Assembly (NCBI GenBank): GCA_041917055.1
Contig: JAYRYJ010000003.1
Span: 153,959-217,958, forward strand
DNA: 64,000 nucleotides
Direction of reading: 5' to 3'
Source of the DNA: Pseudaquidulcibacter sp041917055
GTDB taxonomy: Bacteria > Pseudomonadota > Alphaproteobacteria > Caulobacterales > Aquidulcibacteraceae
Within the stretch, counting starts at the first letter, position 1. Each line of letters begins with the position of its first letter. The translations under genes and the position numbers were made by a program. A model generated the notes under the pieces. That model was not told the DNA's origin and searched no databases. It worked only from the letters and a program-made list of their open reading frames with translations. Positions 1-8,869 of the stretch are shown one piece after another.

Positions 1-225
1 ATGCGTTGGCGCGCGACCCGCTGAAATATGTTGCGCGCTCAAAAGCCCTAAATCCGCCAAATCACTCATAGTATTGCGGATTGTGGCCGGGGATAAATCA
101 ATCCCATTCATTGATAAAGTGCGCGAGCCGACAGGCTCACCGGTTTCGATATAAGTTTCGACAATGCGCGAAAAAATATCACGCGCGCGTGCATCAAGAT
201 CGCTGAGAATGCTTTTTGAACTCAT
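1..225 (-). CDS. hrcA: Heat-inducible transcription repressor HrcA, N-terminal part (cut by window edge)
   Basis: The reverse strand is open for 75 codons from an ATG at 225 down to the window edge. The predicted protein contains DIFSRIVETYIETGEPVGSR, then LSPATIRNTMSDLADLGLL and SAGRAPTH. This is the winged-helix DNA-binding start of HrcA, which represses groESL/dnaK through CIRCE operators. The middle and C-terminal parts lie outside. It is divergent from the flagellin-like gene, with about 150 bases of shared upstream DNA. No CIRCE element was seen in that gap. Confidence 0.9.
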   Translation of the reverse strand, partial: MSSKSILSDLDARARDIFSRIVETYIETGEPVGSRTLSMNGIDLSPATIRNTMSDLADLGLLSAQHISAGRAPTH

Positions 226-335
226 ATGTTCATAATAAATTGTTTAGCAAATAATTCCAATTGCAAATCCCTTGTTAAGAGAAATTAAACCCAAAAAATT
301 CGATAAAATTTCATTACTGCGAGGTACAATATAGA

Positions 336-352
336 TTGGCAAAAAAATTGCA
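336..352 (+). promoter_or_regulatory. Sigma-54 (-24/-12) promoter of the flagellin-like gene
   Basis: The sequence reads TTGGCA, seven A residues in all, then TTGCA, with the invariant GG and GC separated by exactly 10 bases. It lies 22-38 bases before the ATG at 374. Transcription would start near 363, leaving a very short leader that still holds the AAAGG-type ribosome-binding site. Caulobacter-type late flagellar genes are commonly RpoN dependent, which fits the gene it precedes. Confidence 0.8.
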
Positions 353-373
353 ATAACTCGCAAAAGGCGTAAA

Positions 374-1315
374 ATGGGATTTGGACTGAGCGCATTAACA
401 AATGCTTCGGCTATGGCAGTAAGAAGCCATAATCATGCGCGCGCAAACCTAGAAAAGTCCTCTGCCCGACTTGCCACAGGACAAAAAGTTTCCTCCGCAA
501 AAGACGATGGAGCAGGGTTTATCACCAAAACTACCATGACCAACGAAAGCAATACTTGGGAGTGGCGTAGTTCGGAATTGAAAAGATTTTCCGCAAATTC
601 GGAGCTAAATCAGTTTGTAGTTGAAGAAGGTCTCACTCTTCAAAGAAAGGCGCAACAAATCCTTGCATTTGCGGCAAATACGCAAGCTGGAAGTTCTGAA
701 CGCCAAAAATATGCGCTTGAATGGGCTGAACTTGGTGCCCAGCAAACCGCACTCATAAATGCCCGCAATATGTCACTGGAAAACTATGGCTCTGCTAGTC
801 TTGCCATGACTGGTTATGGCGGCGAGTGGGCATTTGACCCGTATAACACCGATAGTTTGCTAGGAGATGTAACGATTGTCGATGCATGGTGGATGGGCGT
901 AATCACAACAGGTCAGGCGGGGGCGGGCTATACCCCCACAGTGATTACCGTCAATTCTGATTTTTTAAATGCTAGTCAAGCCAATTTAACCCAGGCCGCT
1001 ACCGAAATGTCGGGGTCGGGTGCGGGTATTGCGCGCTCTATTCAAAGAGCTGTACCCGGGATAGCTGGTTCAGTAGATAAAATGGATCGCCTCAAAGCTT
1101 TCTCTGACAAAATGGATGCTATTATTGAAAATGCAAATTCACAGGCTTTTGACACGGATTTGGAAATTGAGTCTGCGAAACTTTCAGCCGCAAAGGCGAG
1201 GATTGAATTATCTCAAAATTCGATTAGCCTATTTTCGAATGCGTTTCGAAGCTATGTGTCAGGGCTCTTGGGCTTTGTTATGAATTCACAGCAATCAATT
1301 ATTAGAACTGTATGA
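374..1315 (+). CDS. Flagellin-like protein
   Basis: The 313-residue protein has the conserved flagellin N-terminus: an alpha-helical region with AMAVRSHNHARANLEKSSAR, then a LATGQKVSSAKDDGAGF segment matching the flagellin signature of SG, S/NSAKDDAAG type. The C-terminus is helical and rich in Ser, Ala and Gln, as in the D0/D1 region, but it is divergent: it ends in a hydrophobic stretch instead of the usual leucine/glutamine-rich tail. The middle holds a short aromatic and glycine-rich variable domain. It has a sigma-54 promoter and no flagellar neighbours except the FlaEY-like gene 4 kb downstream. It may be a minor or specialised flagellin. The family call is firmer than the role. Confidence 0.75.
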   Translation: MGFGLSALTNASAMAVRSHNHARANLEKSSARLATGQKVSSAKDDGAGFITKTTMTNESNTWEWRSSELKRFSANSELNQFVVEEGLTLQRKAQQILAFAANTQAGSSERQKYALEWAELGAQQTALINARNMSLENYGSASLAMTGYGGEWAFDPYNTDSLLGDVTIVDAWWMGVITTGQAGAGYTPTVITVNSDFLNASQANLTQAATEMSGSGAGIARSIQRAVPGIAGSVDKMDRLKAFSDKMDAIIENANSQAFDTDLEIESAKLSAAKARIELSQNSISLFSNAFRSYVSGLLGFVMNSQQSIIRTV

Positions 1316-1439
1316 CATAGCGGCACCTTTTGATAATCTATTTATTGACATTAAGTAAAACTCGTTTCGCCAAAAATTACAGCAATTGGTTTAATTTTCG
1401 GTATTTCTGTGATATGAGTAAAAATTCAGGAGGCCATTT

Positions 1440-1853
1440 TTGCCCATAACAGATACAATGATTGAAGAGAAAAAACCAAAAACACCGCGCAAGAGCGCCA
1501 AAAAATCCCCGCCAATTGATCTAAAAGATATACTTATGAAAAGTCTTGATGAAGATAAGGCCGAGGATATTTTATATATTGATTTACGCGGCAAAAGCTC
1601 ACTGGCTGATGATATGATAATCGCATCGGGTCGTTCCGGTCGCCATGTTGCGGCATTGGCGGACAGATTATTGGGCAAATTGAAAGACAATGGCCTTGGA
1701 AAAGCAAAAGTCGAGGGACTAACCAATTCCGATTGGGTTCTTATTGATGCCGGCGACATTGTTGTTCACCTTTTCCGCCCTGAAGTGCGGGAATTTTATG
1801 CCATTGAGCGTATTTGGGCCGAACCGAAAACCGTTTTGGCTGGTCGAAATTGA
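1440..1853 (+). CDS. rsfS: Ribosomal silencing factor RsfS
   Basis: RsfS binds ribosomal protein L14 and blocks subunit joining when nutrients are scarce. After a basic 25-residue tail, the conserved core is clear: a helix (residues ~28-40), DILYIDLRGKSSLADDMIIA, SGRSGRHVAALAD, then WVLIDAGDIVVHLF and REFYAIERIWAEP. The start is TTG at 1440, chosen because a perfect AGGAGG lies at 1428-1433, six bases away. An in-frame ATG at 1458 is the alternative. It overlaps rlmH by four bases (TTGA) and so begins the rsfS-rlmH-envC-ctpA run, a common alphaproteobacterial order. Confidence 0.93.
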   Translation: MPITDTMIEEKKPKTPRKSAKKSPPIDLKDILMKSLDEDKAEDILYIDLRGKSSLADDMIIASGRSGRHVAALADRLLGKLKDNGLGKAKVEGLTNSDWVLIDAGDIVVHLFRPEVREFYAIERIWAEPKTVLAGRN

Positions 1854-2323
1854 TAATTAGCCTGCTTGCAGTTTCAAAATTCAAAAAAGAAATTCCCGAA
1901 CAGGCGTTAAGCCTTGATTATTTGGCGCGCGCCAAAGCGCAAGGGCGTCCATCGGGCATCAATGAAGTTCGCTTAATCGAAATCGAAGTGAAAAATGGCA
2001 ATTCCAAAGAATTGGAATCGGCGGCAATTCTCCATGAAATCCCTGATAGTGCCTTTGTTATCGCGCTTGATGAACGTGGGAAAAACCTTTCGTCTCGTGA
2101 ATTTGCGTCTTTGATTGAGAAGCAAAAAGACACCGGACGCCGCGAAATTTGCTTTCTCATCGGCGGGGCCGACGGACATTCAGATTCTTTGCGCGACAGG
2201 GCCGATTTTTTATTATCTTTCTCAAAATTAACTTGGCCTCATAAATTATGCAGATTAATGGCTTCAGAGCAGATTTATCGTGCTATTACAATTTTAGGAA
2301 ATTCACCCTACCATCGCGACTAA
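1850..2323 (+). CDS. rlmH: 23S rRNA (pseudouridine1915-N3)-methyltransferase RlmH
   Basis: RlmH is a SPOUT methyltransferase that modifies m3-pseudouridine 1915 in helix 69 of 23S rRNA. The family landmarks are present: FVIALDERGKNLSSREFA, the SAM-binding knot ICFLIGGADG, LSFSKLTWPHKLCRLM, and the C-terminus EQIYRAITILGNSPYHRD, which matches the invariant NxPYHR ending. The start is taken as TTG at 1850, which overlaps the rsfS stop and gives a normal family length of about 157 residues. The open frame runs upstream to 1814, but that part overlaps rsfS. Confidence 0.92.
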   Translation: MIISLLAVSKFKKEIPEQALSLDYLARAKAQGRPSGINEVRLIEIEVKNGNSKELESAAILHEIPDSAFVIALDERGKNLSSREFASLIEKQKDTGRREICFLIGGADGHSDSLRDRADFLLSFSKLTWPHKLCRLMASEQIYRAITILGNSPYHRD

Positions 2324-3516
2324 TGCCCAAATTCAAAGCAAAACCATTTAATAAACAAATCATGATGGCCACATTCGCGGCAATCATTGCCATGGTTTTG
2401 CCCCCGCAACAAAAACTTGCCTTGGCGCAATCAAATAATTCAAAAGAATTGCAACAATTGGAAAAAGAGCGCGCCGCGCGTGAAAATCGCGTGACAATTT
2501 TGGAAACCACTAAAACCAAAGCCAATAATGAAATCCTGGCACTGCAACAAAAATTGGTTGAGGCGGCGCAAAATCAAAAAAACGCGGAAATAAATGCCGA
2601 AAAAAGTGAATCGCGATTGAAAAACCTCCGCCTTGCAGAACAGCAAGCCACTCAAGATTTCCAATCAAAAAAAACCGCACTGGAAAACATTGTTATCGCG
2701 TTGATTGGTATCGAAAAAAACCGCCCGCCGCCATTAGCTGTGCAGCCCAAAAATGCGACCGAGGCAGCAAGGGTCGCAATTTTAATGCGCATAATTGCGC
2801 CGCAATTGAATGCTAAAGCGCGCGATATTGCAACGCAAATCGGCAATCTAAAGAAAGTGCGGCAGGATTTATTAATGGGTAATGAGGAATATAGGATTGC
2901 AACTGAAAACCTATTAAATTCGCGCAAAACCACCGCGATTCTTATTGCCGAGCGTCAAAAATTCATCGCCCAATTATCACAAGATGCCGACAGGGAACGC
3001 GATATTATTGCCCAAATTGCACAAAAAGCGTCGGGGCTTCGCGATTTGATTCAAAAAATTGGTTCGGCAATTCCAAAAATGGGCGGTGCAATTTCCGAAC
3101 CGTCTTTGGCGCGCGGTTTTGCAAAGGCCCAAGGCAGAATTTTGCTTCCAGTGAATGGGCAATTGGTTGAAAAATTTGGTGACAAAGTCGCCGAAGGCGG
3201 AAATTCAAACGGTATTAAAATCCGAACTCAAAACAGCGCGCAGATTATTTCACCCTATGACGGAAAAATCGAATTTTCTGCACCTTTTCGCGCTTATGGA
3301 AGGGTTTTGATAATAAATGTCGGCGATTCTTATCGCATTGTTCTGGCAGGTCTGGGTGAAACCTTTGTTCAAGCCGGACAGGAAGTTTTGGCAGGTGAGC
3401 CAATCGGTGAAATGTCGCAAGATACGCGCATAGTTCCCGATTTATATATGGAAATTCGCAATAAAGATGCTACATTAGACCCAATGATGTGGCTGAATAA
3501 AGCGAATGGCGGTTAA
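2323..3516 (+). CDS. EnvC-like murein hydrolase activator with degenerate LytM domain
   Basis: The 397-residue protein starts at an ATG that overlaps the rlmH stop (TAATG). A signal peptide or membrane anchor (residues ~12-35) is followed by long coiled coils (~38-240) and a C-terminal peptidase M23/LytM fold (~275-390). The Zn ligands of active M23 enzymes are missing: the HGxGYxTxYxHL region reads as NVGDSYRIVLAGLGE, and the HxH motif reads LYMEIR. This matches EnvC, which activates amidases rather than cutting peptidoglycan itself. It sits directly before the ctpA protease gene, a widespread pairing in proteobacteria. Confidence 0.87.
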   Translation: MPKFKAKPFNKQIMMATFAAIIAMVLPPQQKLALAQSNNSKELQQLEKERAARENRVTILETTKTKANNEILALQQKLVEAAQNQKNAEINAEKSESRLKNLRLAEQQATQDFQSKKTALENIVIALIGIEKNRPPPLAVQPKNATEAARVAILMRIIAPQLNAKARDIATQIGNLKKVRQDLLMGNEEYRIATENLLNSRKTTAILIAERQKFIAQLSQDADRERDIIAQIAQKASGLRDLIQKIGSAIPKMGGAISEPSLARGFAKAQGRILLPVNGQLVEKFGDKVAEGGNSNGIKIRTQNSAQIISPYDGKIEFSAPFRAYGRVLIINVGDSYRIVLAGLGETFVQAGQEVLAGEPIGEMSQDTRIVPDLYMEIRNKDATLDPMMWLNKANGG

Positions 3517-3528
3517 TTGGAGTTTTTG

Positions 3529-5001
3529 ATGAATAGCGAGATTAAAGAAGTGAAGAAAACTAAGCCGCGCTTTTCCAAAGTTTGGATTATTCCGATGGTG
3601 CTTGGCTCTGTCGGGTTTGGGATTTTTCTTGGTTCGGCAATGTCGGTATCGGCGCGCAACACTTCAAGCCTGACCGATGCCACACGCCAAAACACTCTAA
3701 AACAATTGGATATATTCGCCAATGTCCTTGCCAAAGTCACAACTGATTATGTGGTTGAACCTGAACAAGACAAATTAATCGCGGCATCAATTAATGGAAT
3801 GTTGCAATCCCTTGACCCGCATTCAAGTTTTATGACGCCGAATGATTTCAAAAACATGCAACAGTCAACCAAAGGCGAATATGGTGGTTTGGGCCTTGAG
3901 GTCACTTCTGACGCCGGCGCTGTAAAAGTTATTTCGCCAATGGATGATTCCCCCGGGCAACGTGCCGGCATTATTGCGGGTGATAGAATTATTGCCATCG
4001 ACGGCAAAAATATTGTAGGCGAACCATTAGACGATTCCATCGAAAAAATGCGTGGCAAACCGAATACGACAGTAGAAATAACCATTGTCCGCGGCGAAGA
4101 AACCAAGGTTTTGAAAATTACGCGCGAAATTATTAAATTGCGCCCTGTCAAATTGAAAATTGAACAGGATATCGCCTATATCCGCATATCAACTTTTGTG
4201 AATGAACATACTTCCGAAGAAGTCGAAAAGGCGCTTGATGAGGTGCAATCTAAATTGGGTAATAATGTCAAAGGCATTATTCTTGATTTGCGCAATAATG
4301 GCGGCGGCCTTTTGGACCAGGCGATAGAAGTCACAGATTTATTCATGGATCGCGGCGAAGTTGTCTCGACGCGTGGCCGTAACCCTGACGATATTGAGCG
4401 CTATTATGGCACTGCGGGGCAAAGATTTGCCGGCGTGCCAATGCTGGTTTTGGTCAATGAAGGTTCTGCATCGGCCTCTGAAATCGTTGCTGGCGCATTA
4501 CAAGACAAAAAGCGCGCCATTATTTTTGGCATGACATCTTTTGGCAAAGGTTCAGTGCAGACCATACTGCCGGTTGGAAATGGTAAAGACGGTGCATTGC
4601 GTTTGACCACGCAAAGATATTACACGCCGTCCGGTCGTTCCATCCAAGGGTCGGGCATTGTTCCTGATTATGAAGTATCTGGTTTCTTTCTAACCAAAGA
4701 GGATATTGAACGCCGCAAAGCGGAGTTCCGCTTTGAAGAAGATTTACCGAACGCTTTGAACAATGATTCCGGCGCAAAGCGTGAAGCGCCGCACATGCCC
4801 AAAGACATGGCACCAAAAGATTGGAAAAAAGAGGATGATTATGTCCTAAAACGCGCAATCCAATTCATTTTAGCGGGAATGCCGAAAGACAAGCCATTAC
4901 CACCTTTGCAAATGGCAAATGCCCCCAAAGCGGACCCCAAAAAACCGCAAAACGGTGGCGTTCCGGTTGTCTTTCCAAAACACGAGCCGAAAAAACAATA
5001 A
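3529..5001 (+). CDS. ctpA: S41 family C-terminal processing protease (CtpA)
   Basis: The 490-residue protein has an N-terminal membrane anchor (residues ~18-42), a PDZ domain (~100-175, with the substrate loop GEYGGLGLEV), and an S41 catalytic core with GIILDLRNNGGGLL. The catalytic Ser is in the GSASASE motif (~312-318) and the Lys in SFGKGS (K340). The ATG at 3529 is preferred over the TTG at 3517 because TTGGAG lies just upstream. The C-terminal tail is rich in Lys and Pro. It acts in the periplasm, probably in control of cell-wall hydrolases together with the adjacent EnvC-like protein. Confidence 0.92.
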   Translation: MNSEIKEVKKTKPRFSKVWIIPMVLGSVGFGIFLGSAMSVSARNTSSLTDATRQNTLKQLDIFANVLAKVTTDYVVEPEQDKLIAASINGMLQSLDPHSSFMTPNDFKNMQQSTKGEYGGLGLEVTSDAGAVKVISPMDDSPGQRAGIIAGDRIIAIDGKNIVGEPLDDSIEKMRGKPNTTVEITIVRGEETKVLKITREIIKLRPVKLKIEQDIAYIRISTFVNEHTSEEVEKALDEVQSKLGNNVKGIILDLRNNGGGLLDQAIEVTDLFMDRGEVVSTRGRNPDDIERYYGTAGQRFAGVPMLVLVNEGSASASEIVAGALQDKKRAIIFGMTSFGKGSVQTILPVGNGKDGALRLTTQRYYTPSGRSIQGSGIVPDYEVSGFFLTKEDIERRKAEFRFEEDLPNALNNDSGAKREAPHMPKDMAPKDWKKEDDYVLKRAIQFILAGMPKDKPLPPLQMANAPKADPKKPQNGGVPVVFPKHEPKKQ

Positions 5002-5119
5002 TTCTCAATAGAGAATTAAATTAAAGCCCGTAATTTTAATAAAATCCGCGTCTTCCAAATAACCGGAATGAAACCGCAATGTGATATTCAAACCACGCCA
5101 AGAATGTGGCGGGGGCGAA

Positions 5120-8100
5120 ATGAGTATCGTCGATACGAGCGGATTGTTCAATACAATATATAGTGCACGGTCATATTCTGCACCATCTACACCCTCACGT
5201 CCGTCCGATGCCACAACCCAATATGATAAAAATGCGCCTTGGTCGCCCAGCGCCCCAAAAATAAATGAATCTGCTGAATTGAAGCGCGTAATGGCGGCGA
5301 AATCAGTTTTTGACAATGATGCAGTTAAAATAAAAGCCATGAAAATGTCAAAAGAGAGCGACGCAAAAAAACTATTCGCTCTTCATAAAGCAATGAATCG
5401 AGTGAATATCATCGCTAAAGAAGCCGCAAAAACAACAGTTTCGGATTCGCAACGTGCAAATTATGAAAAGCGCTTCAAAGCAGGCATGAAGGAAATCGAC
5501 GAATATATGACCGGTCTGTCGCTTTCAAATGCCGATTTAATCAAAGGGCTAAGAAATAATGTATTGGAAACCCGCGATTTAAAACAGATTTCGGGAATTA
5601 TGTCAGGTGACAGTTTCGAAGTTTCAAGCGCCGATATGGAAGTGTCGCAATTCGAAAATGCCGCACCCTTTGACATTACTTTGACCAATGCCACCAAGAC
5701 CGCGACTATCAATATCGATTTAAGCAAAATGGGCGAAACCCCGCGAACTCTTAACAATGTCGCGGATTTCATAAATGGGGAAATTGCCAAAGAAGGCTTT
5801 AGTTCGCATTTGAATGTTTCAAAGACTTTCAATAATGCCACTTTCACCTATCAATACGGCCTTAGTCTTGCCAAAACCACAGGCGAAGAAATTGTATTGC
5901 CTCAAGGCACTGGCGAACCGTCTGCGACAGGCGGTAATTTACTCAAGAACACGGAGTTTGACCAAAACAGTGCTGTAATTTGGACCGATTCTGTTTCTGC
6001 GCCGAATTATGTTTTAAATGGAGTAAGTTCAACTGACTTTTGGACTACGTCAGACATTGCTGAGGTATGGCACAGTGTGGACAATACACGGTCAGGCTTT
6101 TTCGATACCGACGCGGTCCTTGGTATAGATGCATATTCTCAGTCTATACAAACAATTGTCGGAAAAACATATAATTTGGAGTTCGACTGGGCGGGCCACA
6201 CTGAAAATAATAACGCCACCACTCGTGAAATGGAAGTTGTTTGGAATGGTGCAGTTGTACAAACGCTCGCTCCAACTGATATGGCGGTCTGGCGCGGCAA
6301 TAAAATTAGTTTGGTTGGGTCGGGTGGGACAGATACTTTAACAATTCGTGAAAAAGCTGGAAGCGGTTTAAACGACCATGTCGGCACTTGGGTAGATAAT
6401 ATTCGTCTAACCGAAGCGATCGAACAAACTGCATTCGTTCCTCAATTAGGCGCGAATTTAGTTCAAAATGGTTCGTTTGAAAACACAAACGGCGTTACCA
6501 ATTGGTTCAATAATAGCTCTAACATGACGGGCACCGAGGTGCGCGGGCAAATGGGTGATCTCGCCAATTGGACCAATCCGACTGCTACTCAATTTTCAGG
6601 CGGCTCTGATTTAATCAGGGGCAAAAATGGTGCACAAATCGGAACCGATGGCAATGTGATTGTTGAATTAGACGGTCAACCAGGTTCGCAGGCGGACGCA
6701 TTAGTGCAAAGCGTGCAAACCGAGGCAGGCAAAAATTATCAATTATCATTCGATATCAGCCATTATAATAATGTCGCTTTCAATACTTCAGGCGTGGAAG
6801 TATTATGGAATGGGCAAATCGTCGGCTTAGCCTATCCGGACACAAATGACGGCATCTGGCGCAATATCACCGTCAGTGTTACCGGCACAGGTGGAATGGA
6901 CCAATTACAATTGCGCGAATTGGCGTCCGAAAATGAATCCGGCGGCGCATTAATTGATAATGTCAAATTGCAGGAAATTCAAAACCTTGACCAACTTATG
7001 CCAAACACGGATGCGCCTACGCGCAAATATGGCGCAAATTTAATAAGCGACGGCGGATTTGAAAATTTGGCGGTTAATATTTTTTCGCCCTTAGTTCCGA
7101 CTTCGACAGCTTGGCAATCAAATAATGGCTATGCCGAAGTTTGGTCCCAAGGTTATGAGATGGGTGGGCCGCAATTTGCCAATGGACATTTCATTGAATT
7201 GGATCACGCAAATGCCGTCGATGCGATAAGACAAACAGTCGTTACCGAAGCGGGCGCTTTGTATCAATTCGATTTTTCCCATGCCATACGAAACTTAGAT
7301 AATTCTGGCGGCGCCGTTACCCCAATCGATGTGTCGAACACAATGGAAGTTGTGTGGAATGGTAAAGTGATGGGGACAATAACTGCGACGCCCGATGGAA
7401 AATGGAATTCAAGCAGGTTTGACCTTATTGGAACGGGCGGGAATGACGTAATAGAAATTCGCGAAACCGCCATCGGAAACGATTATCATGGCCCATTCCT
7501 TGATAATATGCAATTGCGGAAAGTTATTTCCGATAGTCCGTCTAATGCGTCGGGCAGCGGAATTGATTTGCTTAATATTGGCCAGAATGCATGGAACCAA
7601 GAAGGTTCTAATCGCCTCGTCGATCTTGCAGGCGTCAAAGCAGGGGATAGTTTCAAAATCAAAGTCGATGACAAGAAAATTGAAACAATAAAAATCACTG
7701 ACACAATGACACTAAGCCAATTGGCATCAAAACTTAGCTCTTTAATCGGCACGGCGGCGGGAACTGCGAAGGTCAAATCAACCGGACTTTCGCAAAAAAT
7801 CGTTCTTGATCCGAAATTGCGCCATCGCATCGAAATCATTGCCAGTGACATTAAAGTCTCGGCACTAGACGAATTAGGTCTTAATGAGGGCGTCGCGCGC
7901 AAACTTGTGACCGGAAAAGATCTAAAGAAAAGCCCCGCACCGAAAACCGGAATAAATTCCAAAGAGATTGCGGCAATTGAGTTCAAAACCGATTATTCGA
8001 TTGATACAAAACTTCATGCCAAAGACGCAACTACCGCCTTAGAAGGAATGATGCGGCGGGTGCGATTGGCTTATAAAACCGATATGGGAGTTCTAAAGCC

Positions 8101-8194
8101 ATCAGCGACCGGAACCCCTGCCCCACAAATCAGCGCCGCCGACGCCGCAAAAATCAATATGTATAAACAAGCATTAGCAAGATTAAGCGGTTGA
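5120..8194 (+). CDS. Large FlaEY-like flagellar protein with three lectin-like repeats
   Basis: The 1024-residue protein has no signal peptide. The N-terminal part (1-~260) and the C-terminal part (~810-1024) resemble my recollection of Caulobacter FlaEY: a helical region with KLFALHKAMNRVNIIAKEA, and an IDLSKMGETPRTLNNV segment. Near the C-terminus is a flagellin hook-IN-like stretch with GDSFKIKVDD. Between them lie three homologous modules, at residues ~272-432, 446-618 and 640-801. Each starts NL(L/V/I)xxxxFE/D and contains a VxWNG motif, a W...GTGG.D.L.(I/L)RE strand and a final DN(I/V/M)xL. This layout is typical of galactose-binding-like or DUF642-type beta-sandwich domains. The start ATG is preceded by a G-rich ribosome-binding site. 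The FlaEY link is a recalled similarity. The repeat structure is seen directly. Confidence 0.6.
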   Translation: MSIVDTSGLFNTIYSARSYSAPSTPSRPSDATTQYDKNAPWSPSAPKINESAELKRVMAAKSVFDNDAVKIKAMKMSKESDAKKLFALHKAMNRVNIIAKEAAKTTVSDSQRANYEKRFKAGMKEIDEYMTGLSLSNADLIKGLRNNVLETRDLKQISGIMSGDSFEVSSADMEVSQFENAAPFDITLTNATKTATINIDLSKMGETPRTLNNVADFINGEIAKEGFSSHLNVSKTFNNATFTYQYGLSLAKTTGEEIVLPQGTGEPSATGGNLLKNTEFDQNSAVIWTDSVSAPNYVLNGVSSTDFWTTSDIAEVWHSVDNTRSGFFDTDAVLGIDAYSQSIQTIVGKTYNLEFDWAGHTENNNATTREMEVVWNGAVVQTLAPTDMAVWRGNKISLVGSGGTDTLTIREKAGSGLNDHVGTWVDNIRLTEAIEQTAFVPQLGANLVQNGSFENTNGVTNWFNNSSNMTGTEVRGQMGDLANWTNPTATQFSGGSDLIRGKNGAQIGTDGNVIVELDGQPGSQADALVQSVQTEAGKNYQLSFDISHYNNVAFNTSGVEVLWNGQIVGLAYPDTNDGIWRNITVSVTGTGGMDQLQLRELASENESGGALIDNVKLQEIQNLDQLMPNTDAPTRKYGANLISDGGFENLAVNIFSPLVPTSTAWQSNNGYAEVWSQGYEMGGPQFANGHFIELDHANAVDAIRQTVVTEAGALYQFDFSHAIRNLDNSGGAVTPIDVSNTMEVVWNGKVMGTITATPDGKWNSSRFDLIGTGGNDVIEIRETAIGNDYHGPFLDNMQLRKVISDSPSNASGSGIDLLNIGQNAWNQEGSNRLVDLAGVKAGDSFKIKVDDKKIETIKITDTMTLSQLASKLSSLIGTAAGTAKVKSTGLSQKIVLDPKLRHRIEIIASDIKVSALDELGLNEGVARKLVTGKDLKKSPAPKTGINSKEIAAIEFKTDYSIDTKLHAKDATTALEGMMRRVRLAYKTDMGVLKPSATGTPAPQISAADAAKINMYKQALARLSG

Positions 8195-8232
8195 CACCTA
8201 AATTTAAACCAATATTCGCTCGATAATTTTTT

Positions 8233-8252
8233 TAGTTACTTCTCCGTAACTA
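8233..8252 (+). terminator. Possible hairpin terminator after the FlaEY-like gene
   Basis: TAGTTAC and GTAACTA form a 7-bp perfect stem around TTCTCC and are followed by GGGGTTTTAT. The T-tract is short and displaced by four Gs, so termination strength is uncertain. Confidence 0.4.
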
Positions 8253-8297
8253 GGGGTTTTATATTTCAATCACAATATTTTGTGCGATTTGTTACGG

Positions 8298-8313
8298 TGG
8301 CAACCCCCTTGCT
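8298..8313 (+). promoter_or_regulatory. Sigma-54 promoter upstream of the receiver/barrel/HEAT/glycosyltransferase operon
   Basis: TGGCAACCCCCTTGCT has GG and GC separated by exactly 10 bases and keeps both the TGGCA and TTGC halves. It lies about 170 bases before the receiver gene at 8483, so the leader would be long (start near 8324). The sequence between it and the gene is AT-rich. It is the second RpoN-type promoter in the first 8.5 kb, and a cognate kind of activator (TacA/NtrC type) is encoded at the far end of the same gene group. Confidence 0.65.
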
Positions 8314-8482
8314 AAAAAGCACATAGGTAATAATAAATAATCAGAAATAATTCCGAAAAAAATTATTCAATAAATACAAAGAGAAAACCAGTATTCTCGC
8401 GTTTTGGTTAATTTTACTGTCGCAATTTTAATAAATCGGTAACCTTGTATCCCTAATCGTCGAAAAACAGACGAGAATTATA

Positions 8483-8869
8483 ATGACAAAAGTCCTAGTC
8501 GCCGATGACGATCAATTACTTCTAAGATATCTTTCGCTACACTTGTCAGCATCCGGGTATCTAGTATCCGAGGCCACAAGCGGAAATGAAACGATAGAAT
8601 TAATAAAGCAAAACCCGCCAGATATATTGATTCTAGACTCTATGATGCCACATGGAAATGGTACAAGTGTTGTTGAATTTATTAGGTCAAGCGCTTCATT
8701 GCAAGATTTACCAATAATAATGCTTACCGCGCGGAAAAGTGGCGACGACAAAATAAGCGCATTTGAGGCTGGTGTTGATGATTATATCGTTAAGCCCTTT
8801 CATTTCGGCGAATTAAAATCAAGAATTGCCCGAATTGTCAGCAGGAGCAAGGTCAAATGGAGCGCATAA
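8483..8869 (+). CDS. Single-domain response regulator (CheY-like receiver)
   Basis: The 128-residue protein is only a receiver domain. Acidic residues D8-D10, the phospho-acceptor D52 in ILDSMMP, T82 and K104 in DYIVKPF are all in place. It has no output domain, so it must act by protein contact or as a phosphate shuttle. It opens a tight operon (overlaps of 13, 4, 4 and 4 bases with successive genes) that ends in an Hpt protein. That makes receiver and Hpt plausible partners in one phosphorelay. Expression is probably sigma-54 dependent. Confidence 0.9.
   Translation: MTKVLVADDDQLLLRYLSLHLSASGYLVSEATSGNETIELIKQNPPDILILDSMMPHGNGTSVVEFIRSSASLQDLPIIMLTARKSGDDKISAFEAGVDDYIVKPFHFGELKSRIARIVSRSKVKWSA

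Noticed and set aside
5060..5085. A GG/GC pair upstream of the FlaEY-like gene that looks like a sigma-54 promoter
   Set aside because: The spacing is 9 bases, not 10, and the TGGCA part is missing, so it does not meet the rule met by the two reported sites.
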